Under the pieces are notes generated by a model. It was given only the letters and a program-made list of their open reading frames with translations, was not told the origin of the DNA and made no database searches. A stretch of DNA of 27,642 nt from Priapulus caudatus (taxonomy: Eukaryota > Priapulida > Priapulimorpha > Priapulimorphida > Priapulidae). A program made the translations under genes and the position numbers. The stretch lies in the NCBI RefSeq assembly GCF_000485595.1, contig NW_014578590.1, positions 1 through 27,642 of the forward strand, given 5' to 3'. The first letter of the stretch is position 1; every line of letters begins with the position of its first letter. Positions 18,751 through 27,642 of the stretch are shown here, piece after piece.

Positions 18751-19086
18751 AGATTCATATCGGTCCAACCATTCACATCTTGTTGGTGGGTATGTGTGGT
18801 TACTACTTCCCCCATCCTGTCTCCCCTGCACATGGCCGATGTTTCCCGACTGCTGTATGGTGCGTTAACTCAGGTTAGTGCCTTATCTCAGAATTACGTT
18901 CTATGCGCGACCGTTTTACTATTGATTACTATTATCGCCACTAGATGGCACAGTGTGCTCAGCAATCATGATCGCTATTCGATCGCGACGCAATCACACT
19001 CACACACATGGATTCTTATTAATGAGATCCCCGTCGCGTGCGTCGCGTGCGTGCTTGTATGCGTGTATGCGTATAGAGAGCTACCA
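18751..19086. other. Unique sequence with a CTCF-like site, no gene supported
   Basis: A 132-codon frame (18796-19194) has two hydrophobic stretches (about residues 35-50 and 79-93) and ends in the 15-bp minisatellite as a 5-residue Glu-Arg-Lys-Leu-Gln repeat. No homology is recognised and no splice or promoter context supports it. A GTTAGT after ACTCAG near 18874 could be a donor. Confidence 0.35.
18938..18950 (+). promoter_or_regulatory. CTCF-like core motif
   Basis: CCACTAGATGGCA matches the bilaterian CTCF core CCASYAGRKGGCR at every position. A 13-base degenerate match can occur by chance, and binding cannot be judged from sequence alone. Confidence 0.35.
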
Positions 19087-19206
19087 GAGAGGAAGCTCCA
19101 GGAGATGAAGCTCCAAAAGAGGAAGCTCCAGGCGATAAAGGTCCCAGAGAGGAAGCTAAGAGAGAGGAAACTATTGGAGAAGAAGCTAAGGTAGAGGAAG
19201 CTCTCG
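19087..19206. repeat. 15-bp minisatellite, eight units
   Basis: Units start every 15 bases from 19087 to 19192 with consensus GAGAGGAAGCTCCAG. In frame it reads Glu-Arg-Lys-Leu-Gln. The eighth unit starts with TAG, closing the frame. Confidence 0.93.
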
Positions 19207-19300
19207 ACTAAGAAAGGGAAGGTGACATGGAGTTAAGGAGGCAGAGTGTAAGTGAGGTAGCGAAAAGGTGTGAGAGTACATGTATGGGGGAGATTGAGTG

Positions 19301-19346
<46 letters not shown>

Positions 19347-19599
19347 TTAGGAATAAATAGAGAGACAGCCTGCTCTCTTTCCGTCAACCTCCTATAAACT
19401 CGCCCAGGTTGACATGTGTGCGTGATTGCCGCCGTATCTAGAGAACCTAATACACACACACGCACACACACACACACACCCGCACGCACTATCGCACGCA
19501 CGCACGCACGCGCGCTTACGCATTCACACGTGTATATTCTCTCCTCCCGATTTAATCTATAAATATTCTAGCGTATAGGCGATGTATTTTGAGCCTCGG
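19207..19599. repeat. Mixed unique DNA with GA and CA/CG runs
   Basis: GA run at about 19303-19343, CA and CGCA alternating runs at about 19452-19516, and unique AT-moderate DNA between. No gene seen. Confidence 0.8.
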
Positions 19600-19910
19600 T
19601 GATTCGGAGTTTTTTTTTAGGTGACCTTGATCCACCACAGGTGCCGATCCAGGATTTTTGAAAGGGGGTGTCCGGGAAGAAATAAAGGTCACTTTTTCCT
19701 GCTTGATTTTTCTGGTGTTTTAAAAAGCTGCCAAAGGCAGCTTTCGCCACTTAGGGGGGTTGGGGACCCTCCCCCAAGAAAATTGTTAAAAATTGGTGCA
19801 TTCTAAGAGCATCTGAGCAGTAATTTTGATGTCTAGAATGTAAGATGGAATTCTAAATTTTTAGCAGAAAATTATCTTTTAAGTCATTCTACAGTGAAAT
19901 TCAATTTATT
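19600..19910. mobile_element. Candidate interspersed repeat, non-coding
   Basis: Contains GTGCCGATCCAGGATTTTTG, an AGGGGGTGTCCGGG block, a hairpin GCTGCCAAAGGCAGC (about 19727-19741), GGGGTTGGGGACCCTCCCCC and AAAATTGTTAAAAATTGGTGCATTCT. From memory this mix of G-rich and A/T-rich words resembles non-autonomous interspersed repeats common in marine invertebrate genomes. I cannot name a family. The 5' T run at 19611-19618 and the 3' AT-rich end may mark the limits. Confidence 0.4.
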
Positions 19911-19935
19911 GGGTTGAAAAACAAAAATTTATCAG

Positions 19936-20629
19936 ATCTCTCTCTCTCTCCAGTCTTTCTTGTGTGTGTGTGTCTCTCGTCTCGCTTCTTTCTCTCCTCT
20001 CTTCTCTCGATCACTCGCTCTCTCCTCGCTCTCTCTCGTTCTCTCTCTCTCTCTCGCTCTCTCTTTCTCTCACTTGCACTCTCCACTCTCACTCTCACTC
20101 TCACTCTCACTCACTCTCACTCACTCATCATTCACTCTCCACTCACTCTTCCACTCACTCCAACTCACTCTCACTCACTCTCACTCACTCTCGACTCACT
20201 CTTCACTCACTCTCACTCCTCACTCTCACTCACTCTCGAGCTCACTCGTCATCCACTCTTCACCTCAACTCACTCTCACCTCACCACTCTCACGCTCACT
20301 TCACTCTCACTCACTCACTCGTCACTCTCACTCTCAAACTCACTCCACTCTCACTCTCACGTCTCACCTCACTCTCACTCTCACGTCGCACTCACATCTC
20401 CACTCTCACTCTCACTCACTCTCACTCACTTTCTCACTCACTCTCACCTCACTCTCACGCTCACTCACATCTCAACTCACTCTCACTCTCACTCACTCTC
20501 AACCACCTCTCACTCTCACTTCCCACTCTCACGCACTCTCACTCTCCACTCACTCTCACTCACTCACTTCGCACTCCACTCACTCACTCACTCCACTCAC
20601 TCACTCACTCTCACTCACTCTCACTCACA

Positions 20630-20664
<35 letters not shown>

Positions 20665-20804
20665 TCTCACTCTCACTCTACTCTCTCTCTCGACTCTCAC
20701 TCTCCTCTCTCTTCACTCTCACTCTCCTCTCGACATCTCTCTCTCGGGTCTCTCTCTCCCCTCCTCTCTCTCTCTCGCCACCTCTCTCTGCGTCTGCTGC
20801 TCAG

Positions 20805-20836
<32 letters not shown>

Positions 20837-21186
20837 TCGGTCTCTCTCTCTCTCGTCTCATCTCTCTCTGCTCTTTGTTTGGGTCTTCTCTCTCTCTCTC
20901 GTCTCTCCGCCTCTCTCTACTCCGCTCACGCTCACTCTCCACTCGCTCTCTCTCTCCCCTCTCTCGCTCTCTCTCCTCTCACTCGCACTCACTCACTCAC
21001 CTCTCACTCACTCACAGACTCACTCTCACTCTCATCTCACTCTCACTCCAGCGCTCACTCACCACAGACCACTCTCACTCTCACTCTCAACTCACAGACT
21101 CTCACTCGGTCACTCTCACTCTCACTTCTTCACTCTCTCTGGCTCTCTCTGCTCTCGTCTCTCTCCTCTCTCTCTCTCTCTCTCTG
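19936..21186. repeat. TC/TCAC pyrimidine-rich array
   Basis: About 1.25 kb of CT and CTCACT units on the plus strand. Three overlapping Ser/Leu/His/Thr frames of more than 400 codons, one in each phase, run through it. All three phases open at once is a signature of repeat, not coding. Confidence 0.97.
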
Positions 21187-21690
21187 TTGAAGCGAGGAAA
21201 CGTCTGGCCGATGATGGCAAGAGGGAGTAACATTAACCGAATCCCGTCACGCCAGGGAATCGAACCCGTCGCGGGAGATAGACGAAAAATGGTATTTCCG
21301 GGACAGTGCCTCGATGGGAGATGTTGAACTTAGCAAAGGGACCAACCGAGCGTTTATACCGCGACGATCGAGTATTACATCATCGATCCGTAGTAATCAT
21401 CGATCAGTATTAATCATCGATCGAGTATTAGATGCATCGGATCGAGTCACAATTCATATTCACGCACAGCGGTACGGATGAGTCACCATCAATCCCGAGC
21501 TCGATTCCCGAGTTCCTTCTGTCTGTCCAATAACGATGCACACACGCACGCACGCACACACGCACGCACGCACGCGCGCGCGCACCACACACACGCACGC
21601 ATGCACGCACGCGCGCCACGCAGCATAAAAAAAAAAAAAGCATACATAGACACAACAACATGCATACGGTACATACTTACATATATTACA
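21187..21690. repeat. Left arm of an inverted repeat
   Basis: Reverse complement of about 26995-27545 with indels. Shared landmarks, written on the plus strand here: GAAGCGAG after a CT run; GCCGATGATGGCAAGAGG; AATCCCGTCACGCCAG; TCGAACCCGTCGC; TGCCTCGATGGGAGATGTTG; GTTTATACCGCGACGATCGAG; tandem ATTAATCATCGATC-type units (four, about 21372-21446); ATTCATATTCACGCACAGCGG; TGTCCAATAACGATGCACAC; CACG units; GCATACGGTACATACTTACA. It holds a poly(A) run (about 21627-21639) absent from the right arm. Confidence 0.93.
21256..21266 (-). promoter_or_regulatory. tRNA-type B-box-like motif (left arm)
   Basis: GGTTCGATTCC on the minus strand matches the RNA polymerase III B box GGTTCGANNCC. The mirrored arm has GGTTCGATCC at 27469-27478 on plus. 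I see no convincing A box 30-60 bases upstream, so this may be the remnant of a tRNA-derived SINE. Confidence 0.35.
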
Positions 21691-22012
21691 TACATACATA
21701 CATACACACACACTCACCACACACACACACACACACACACACACACCACACACACACAAAACAACACCACACACACACACACACCCACACACACGAGCCA
21801 GCACCACACACACACACCACACACACACGACACGCACCGCCACACACACACACCACGACACAGCAACACACCATCACACTTACGATACATAGGTATATAC
21901 GTACAAGACGCACGCACGCTCGCCACGGCGTACGCTACGCGACGCACGCCACGCCACACGCAACACAACATTACCTACCTACTACATTACATAGTATAAC
22001 AGTACATAACAT
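21691..22012. repeat. CA-rich tract with CG-rich interruption
   Basis: CA/CACACC repeats to about 21870, then ACACTTACGATACATA (about 21875-21891) and a GC-rich interruption with GACGCACGCACG and CGCCACG words to 21965, then ACTACATTACATAG-like sequence leading into TACA repeats. The stretch around 21870-21965 has a direct relative at 23220-23310. Confidence 0.85.
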
Positions 22013-22455
22013 ACATTGCGATACAGACATACCATACATACATACATAGCATACGTACATAACATACATACATACATGCATGCATGCATGCATGCATGCA
22101 TGCATGCATGCATGCATTGCATGCATACAAAGACATACATACATGACATACATACATACATACCATACATACATAATACATACAGGTACATACAGCGATG
22201 CAGTGCAGCATACATACATACATACAGTACATACCATGGACAATACATTACATACATACATTACATACATTACCATACATACATACATACATACATACAT
22301 ACATACATACATACATAAACATAGCAGTACATACATAGCAGGTAGCAGTACGAGTACATAGCATAGCATTAGCAGTACATACATACATACATACATACAT
22401 ACTATACCCATACAATACATACAACATACATACATTACATTTACATTACATACAG

Positions 22456-22486
<31 letters not shown>

Positions 22487-23165
22487 CATACATACATACA
22501 TACATTACATACATACATACATACATACAATACAATCATACATACATACTATACAATACAGTACCATACATACATACGTACATACAACATACATACATAA
22601 CCATATCATAGGATACATACCATGAACATACATACATACATAGCAACATTAACATTACATACCAACTACATTACATACATACATCACATACATTAACATA
22701 CATACAGTACATACATACATACTACATACATGACCATACATACATACATTACATTACATACATACAGAGCATACATTACATACATACCATAACATTACAT
22801 AACAGTACAGTACAACATACATACATACATACATACATACATACAATACATACATACATACATACATACATACATGACATACTACATCAGCATACATACC
22901 ATACAGTACAACATACATACATACATACATTACATACATACAATACATACATACTACATACTAACATACATACATTACATTACATACATACATTACCATA
23001 CATACATACATACAACATTAACATTACATACATACATACATGACATACATACATACATACATACATAACATACATACATACAGTACATACATACATAGCA
23101 TACATACATACATAAGGCCTAGCATTACAACCCTTACATAATTACATACTTACATACATACATAC
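22013..23165. repeat. TACA array (piece 3)
   Basis: About 1.15 kb of TACA units with slips. GCAT block at 22076-22125 and a short AGCAGT-like interruption at about 22323-22372. Open frames on both strands are repeat translations. Confidence 0.96.
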
Positions 23166-23348
23166 AGCCCACACGCACACATCAAACACACACACACACA
23201 CACCACACACACACCCACACATCACACACACTTACGATACATAAACGTAAGTGCAGGACAGACAGGAGCATACATACACACATACGCAACGCGACGACAC
23301 GCACATACAGGACAAGACAGAGCAGACAGACAGGACAGGACAGGCAGA
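23166..23348. repeat. CA-rich spacer at the TACA/TGTA strand switch
   Basis: CA tract, then CACACTTACGATACATA shared with 21875-21891, then a perfect hairpin and GGACAGACAGG-type repeats. After 23348 the tetranucleotide is TGTA, the complement of TACA. Confidence 0.85.
23229..23253. other. Perfect 8-bp stem-loop at the strand switch
   Basis: CACTTACG (23229-23236) pairs with CGTAAGTG (23246-23253) across a 9-base loop. It lies between the opposed TACA and TGTA arrays. The related copy at 21875 lacks the clean second half. Confidence 0.85.
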
Positions 23349-23790
23349 CATAATATGTATGTGTGTATGTATGTATGGACTGTATGTTGTGATGGGTAGT
23401 GTATTGTAACTGTATGTGGTGTATGTATGTATGTTGTATGTATGTAATGTATCGTATTGTAGTGTATGTCTGTATGGTCATGTATTGTATGTAGTATGTA
23501 TGTCTTTAATGTATGTATGTCATGTACTGTATGTATGTAATTATCGTATGTACTGTATGTATGTATGTATTGTAGTGGTATGTATGTATGTATGTGATGG
23601 TATTGTATGTGATGTATGTTGTGTGTATGTATGTATGTATGGTACTGTATGTATGTATGTATGTAGTGTATGTAGTGTGTATGTTATGCTATGTGAGTGT
23701 ATGTATGTATGTAATGTACTGGTATGTACGTGTATGTGATGGTATGTATGTAGTGTATGTATGTAATGATGGTGATGTATGTATGTGATG

Positions 23791-23821
<31 letters not shown>

Positions 23822-24925
23822 TATGTATGTATTGTATGTAGTGATGATGTATTCATGTAGTATGGCTATGTATGATGTTATGTAAGTGGTATGTATGTCA
23901 TGTATGGTATGTCATGTATGTATGTAGTGTATGTATGATGTATGTATGTATGTAGTATGTATATGTATGTATGTAGGGTGATGTAGGGATGTATGTATGC
24001 TAGGTATGTATGTAGTAATGTATGTATGTATGTATGTATTGTATGTGTATGTGAGGATTCGTAATGCTATGTATGTATGATGTATGTAGTGTATGTAGTG
24101 TAATGTATGTATGTATGTATGTAATGTATGGTATGTACTGTATGTATGTATATATGTATGATGTATGTAGTGTATGTACTGTTGTATGTATGTATGTATG
24201 TATGTATGTATGTATGTATTGTATGTATGGTATGTATGGTATGTATGGATGATGATGGATGTATGTACTGTATGGATGTATGTATGTAGTGTATGTAGTT
24301 TATGTATGTAGGTATGTATGTATGTATGGTATGTATGTATGTAGGTATGTACGTGTCATTGATATGTAGTATGTAGTATGTATGTAGTATGTAGGTGTCA
24401 TGTATGGTAATTGTATGTATGTATGTATGTATGTATGTATGTATGTATGTATGTAGGTATGTGATGTAGTGTAGTTGATGTATGTATGTGTACTGATGTA
24501 TGTTAGGTATTGTATGTAATTGTAATGTATGTATGTATGTATGTATGGTATGTATGTATGTATGTGATGTAGTGTATGTTATGTAATGTATGTCGGTGTA
24601 TGATGTATGTATGTATGTATGTATGTATGGTATGTGATGTATGTATCGTAGTGTATTATGTATGTATGTATGTATGTATGTATTGTGATGTATGGTATGT
24701 AACTGACTTGTATGTATGGTATGTACTGTATGTACTGTGATGTATGGTATGTATGTGGATGTATGTAGTGTAGTGTGATGGTATGGATGTATGTAATGGA
24801 TGGTACTGGTATTATGTATGTATGTATGTATGTATGTATGTATGTACTGTATGTATGTGATGGTATGTATGTCAGGTATGTATGTTATGTATGTATGTGT
24901 ATGTCATGTATTATGTACTGTGATG
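23349..24925. repeat. TGTA array (complement of TACA)
   Basis: About 1.6 kb of TATG/TGTA units with many slips such as TAGTG and GATGTA. Plus-strand Met-Tyr-Val-Cys frames are repeat translations. Confidence 0.96.
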
Positions 24926-25460
24926 TTATGCTATATAGTAGGTAAGTATGTAGTACGGTAGGTAGGTAGGTATAGGTAGGTTGGCTAGGTGGTAGGCTAT
25001 GTAGGTAGGTATGCAGGGTGTGGTGTATGTGCGTGGGCGGTGGTGTCCGTGTGCGGTGTGCGTGTGCGTGGTGCGGGTGTGCGTGTGCGTGTGCTGTGGG
25101 TGGTGCGTGTGCGTAGGTGGCGGGTGGGTGGGTGTGTGCGGCGGGGCGGCGGGCGTGGTGTTGGGTGGGGGTGTGGGTCCGTGTTTGTTTTTTTGTGTGG
25201 TGTGGGTGTGTGGGGGGGGGGGGGCGGGTGGGGGGGGGGGGGGGGGGGGGGGGTGCGGGGGGGCGGCGAGTCGCAATGTGTGTGTGCGTGCGGTGTGCGT
25301 GTGCTGTGTGTGTGTGTGTGTTGTGTGCCGCCGCCGCCGCTGCGCGCGCGCGCGCGTGTGCTGTGTGTTGTGTGTGTGTGTGTGTGTGGGTGTGTGTGTG
25401 GTGTGTGTGTGTGTGTGGTGTGTGTGTGTGTGTGCGGGCCGCGCGAGCTGTGAGTGTGTG
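24926..25460. repeat. GT/G-rich tract with long G run, GCC run and CG run
   Basis: GTAGGTAGG units to about 25010, then GTGTGCG-type DNA. G runs of 13 (25212-25224) and 24 (25230-25253) bases. CCG units at about 25328-25340, a CG run at 25342-25356, then GT repeats to about 25435. Long frames on both strands (Gly/Val/Cys or His/Thr/Pro) are repeat translations. Confidence 0.95.
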
Positions 25461-25616
25461 TGGTGGTGTCATTGCTCATTTTTCTCCCCTCCTTTCGCCT
25501 CCTTCTTTCTTTTGAAATCTCCGACTCTATTTGTTTGTTTCTCTCTTTTTCTTATCCCTGATCTTTATCCTGCTCCCTTAAAACCCAGGTACCACACACT
25601 CTCTCTCAGTTCTCGT
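25461..25616. other. Pyrimidine-rich unique sequence
   Basis: About 155 bp of T/C-rich unique DNA before the CT array. No gene seen. Confidence 0.5.
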
Positions 25617-25658
<42 letters not shown>

Positions 25659-25850
25659 CTCTTTCTCTCGTCTCTCTTCTCTCTCTCTTCTCTCTCCTCT
25701 CTCTGTCTTCTCTCTCTCTCTCTTTCTCTCTCTCTGCTCTCTCTCTCCTCTCTCTCTTCTCTCCCCCTATCCTCCTCTCTCTGCTCCTCTCTATTCTTGC
25801 TCTCTCTCGCTCTCTCTCTCTCTCTCCTCTCTCTCGCTCTCTACCAATCT
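25617..25850. repeat. CT dinucleotide array
   Basis: CT repeats with TCTT and CTCC slips. Ser/Leu-rich frames are repeat translations. Pyrimidine-rich DNA continues to about 25960. Confidence 0.95.
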
Positions 25851-25965
25851 CTTTTGTTCTTCTTTTTCAAATTCTTTTTATATCATTCTTCCACCCACCG
25901 CTCCTCCCGCTCTATTTTCCCCTCCCTCCCGTCTTCTGCTCTCGCCGCCCATCCCTCTTCCAGCA

Positions 25966-26770
25966 GGCAGGCGCAGCAGCAGTAGTAGTCAGTGAGTGGA
26001 AGTCAGTAGTAGTCAGTGAGTGGAGGACAGTAGTAGTCAGTGAGTAGTAGTAGTAACGTAGTAGTAGTAGTTGTAGTAGTAGTAGTAGGGTAGTAGTAGT
26101 AGTCAAGGAGTGTAGTAGTAGTAGTAGTGTAGTGAGTAGTACGTAGTTAGCTAGGTAATAGTAGTAGTAGTAGAGTAGTAGTCAGTCAGTAACAGAGTAG
26201 TTAGTAACAGCAGCCAAGCAGCAGCAGCAGCAGCAAGTAGTAGAAGTAGCAGCAGCAGCAGTTAGCAGTAGTAGTAGAAGTAGTCAGTAGTAGTAGTCGT
26301 AGTATCAGTTAGTAGTATAGTCAAGAGTAGAATATTAGTAGTAGTAGTAGTGAGTAGTAGTAGTATAGTATAGTAGTAGGTGTAGTAGTATAGTCGTAGT
26401 AGTAGTAGTCAGTCCGTCAGCAGCAGCCGCAGCCAGCAGCAGCAGCAAACAACAGCAGCATGCAGCAGCAGTAGTAGTAATAGTAGTCAGTAGGAGTAGC
26501 TAGTTAACTCAGTCAGTAGTAGTAGTAGTAGTCAGTTATAGTAAGTGAGTAGTCGTAGCAGCAGCAGCAGCAGGCGCAGCAGCAAGTAGTAGTAGTAGTC
26601 AGTGAGTAGTCAGTAGTAGTAAGTCGGGTAGTCAGTCAGTAGTAGTAGTCAGTCCGTAGCAGCAGCAGCCGGCAGCAGCAAGCCAGCCAGCAGCAGCCAG
26701 CAGCAGCCAGCAGTTAAGTAGTTAGTTCAAGGCAGCAGCAGCAGTCAGCAAGTCAGTAGCAGTTAGTAAC
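25966..26770. repeat. AGT/AGC trinucleotide array
   Basis: About 800 bp mixing AGT runs, AGC runs and AGTCAGT variants. Related in motif to the AGCAGT arrays in pieces 1 and 2 but AGT-dominant. Confidence 0.95.
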
Positions 26771-26973
26771 CAGCAGCATTTACTGAGCTCTATTTTTTGA
26801 TTTCAAAGTGGCCTAAAAAATTCCATCCCCATTTTTTTGGGCTAGTTTTTCTGATGAGAAGATTTTACTCATATTATATATATAATATATATATATATAT
26901 AAATTTCGTTATAAAAAACTAGAAAATTGGCAAGAGGGGTCCAGCGGCGGCGTCCGGCGGACCGGATCTTGAT
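26771..26973. other. AT-rich unique segment, possible interspersed repeat edge
   Basis: Contains TTTTTTGATTTCAAAGTGGC, an AT run at about 26873-26902, CTAGAAAATTGGCAAG and a GC-rich end GGCGGCGTCCGGCGGACCGG, then GATCTTGAT and a single N. It is reminiscent of the 19600-19910 repeat in style, but no shared words longer than about eight bases were found. No gene seen. Confidence 0.45.
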
Positions 26974-26974
26974 N
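26974..26974. other. Single N at the piece 3/4 junction
   Basis: A lone N exactly where GC-rich unique DNA changes to TATG repeats. What follows is an inverted copy of 21187-21690, so this is likely a join. Confidence 0.65.
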
Positions 26975-27130
26975 GTGTATGTATGTATGTATGTATGTAT
27001 GTATATATGTAAGTATGTACGTATGCATGTCTGTATGTGTCTATGTATGTATGTGCGTGCGCGCGTGCGTGCATGCGTGCGTGTGTGTGTGCGCGCGCGC
27101 GTGCGTGCGTGCGTGTGTGCGTGCGTGCGT
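26975..27130. repeat. GTAT and GTGC arrays at the start of the right arm
   Basis: GTAT units to about 27052, then GCGTGC/GTGCGTGC units. Reverse complement of the CACG and TACA repeats at about 21540-21690. Confidence 0.95.
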
Positions 27131-27220
27131 GTGTGCATACGTTATTGGACAGCAGAAGTGAATGGAATCGCTCGGGATTATGTGAAATCATCGTACCGCT
27201 GTGGTGAATATGATTGTGAC

Positions 27221-27375
27221 TGATCGATGATTAATACTCGATCGATGATTAATACTGATCGATGATTAATACTCGATCAATGATTAATACTGATCGATGA
27301 TTAATACTGATCAATGATTAATACTGATCGATGATTAATACTGATCGATGATTAATACGGATCGATGATTAATAC
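27221..27375. repeat. 17/18-bp tandem repeat, nine units
   Basis: Units of TGATCGATGATTAATAC, with some starting TCGATC and two carrying ATCAATG, so lengths are 17 or 18 bases. The left arm (21372-21446) has only about four units. Each unit contains the palindrome ATCGAT or a near version. Confidence 0.95.
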
Positions 27376-27468
27376 TCGATCGTCGCGTATAAACGCTCGT
27401 TGATCTATTGCTATGTTCAACATCTCCCATCGAGGCACTCCCGAATACATTTTCGTTATCTTGCGACG

Positions 27469-27478
27469 GGTTCGATCC
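27469..27478 (+). promoter_or_regulatory. tRNA-type B-box-like motif (right arm)
   Basis: GGTTCGATCC on plus, counterpart of 21256-21266 on minus. Surrounding GCGACGGGTTCGATCCTGGC followed by GTGACGGGATTCG is shared by both arms. Confidence 0.35.
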
Positions 27479-27534
27479 TGGCCGTGACGGGATTCGTTTA
27501 ATTACCTCTTGCATCATCGGCGACGTTCTCGCTT

Positions 27535-27538
<4 letters not shown>

Positions 27539-27608
<70 letters not shown>

Positions 27609-27642
27609 AGTAGTAGTAGAGGAGAGTAGAGAGAGAGAGTAG
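27539..27642. repeat. GA array at the right edge
   Basis: GA repeats to about 27603, then AGAGTAGTAGTAGAGG variants to the window end. Complementary to the CT-rich end of 19936-21186, consistent with its place outside the inverted arm. Confidence 0.95.

Larger units (their letters stand above)
27131..27538. repeat. Right arm of the inverted repeat
   Basis: Reverse complement of 21187-21540 with substitutions and indels (landmarks listed there): GTTATTGGACAG, GGTGAATATGATTGTGACT, the 17-bp tandem, CGTATAAACGCTCG, TTCAACATCTCCCATCGAGG, GACGGGTTCGATCC, GTGACGGGATTCG, GCATCATCGG. The CT run outside the left arm corresponds to the GA run outside this one. Confidence 0.93.

Noticed and set aside
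19914-21327. Three overlapping plus-strand frames of 408-455 codons rich in Ser, Leu, His and Thr
   Set aside because: All three phases are open together because the DNA is a TC/TCAC repeat without stop codons. This is not coding.
25011-25985. 324-codon plus-strand frame rich in Val, Cys, Gly then Ser, Leu
   Set aside because: It crosses GT, G and CT microsatellites and has similar long frames on the other strand and phases.
27335-27538. Possible tRNA gene around the B-box-like motif
   Set aside because: No A box, no cloverleaf: the T-arm stem does not pair beyond three bases and no acceptor stem partner is found.

Overview
This is eukaryotic DNA, probably from an invertebrate animal. Reasons: there are no prokaryote-style operons, the simple repeats are very long, one plausible coding exon ends in a canonical splice donor, and tRNA-promoter-like and transposon-like interspersed repeats are present. 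No feature fixes the species. By my tally about two fifths of the window is microsatellite or minisatellite. No complete gene, rRNA, CRISPR array or prokaryotic system is visible.

Runs of N split the window into four pieces: 1-8747, 8749-14338, 14364-26973 and 26975-27642. The pieces are partly redundant. Piece 2 repeats piece 1 in the same order and orientation: TACA array, unique segment, AGCAGT array, conserved 3' flank, two later unique anchors, GA tract. Identity is low and indel-rich, and the middle parts do not match. Piece 4 is the reverse complement of 21187-21690 in piece 3. Either this locus carries real tandem and inverted duplications, or the assembler placed allelic or poorly corrected contigs side by side. 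The N positions at the junctions favour the second reading.

Layout. 1-8747: TACA array, duplicated segment, AGCAGT array, then about 6 kb of unique sequence without a supported gene, then purine-rich and CA/CG tracts. 8749-14338: second version of that locus, with AGC arrays alternating with two copies of a 0.9 kb unit that contains a MITE-like element and a 76-bp tandem repeat. 14364-17214: the most gene-like part, with a 133-bp direct repeat, an 11-bp minisatellite with a 55-bp higher-order period, a CAG/CAA tract, a candidate first coding exon (16075-16654) and a 21-bp minisatellite in the presumed intron. 17281-21186: tetranucleotide arrays (GTGA, GGAT, GGAC, GATA, TCCA, TCAC), a CTCF-like site, a 15-bp minisatellite and an interspersed repeat. 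21187-27642: an inverted-repeat system with TACA on one side, TGTA on the other and a perfect hairpin near the switch, then GT/G-rich, CT and AGT/AGC arrays.

The genes cannot be said to work together. The only coding candidate is one exon of an unidentified, low-complexity protein. Most long open frames here are translations of microsatellites and are not genes.
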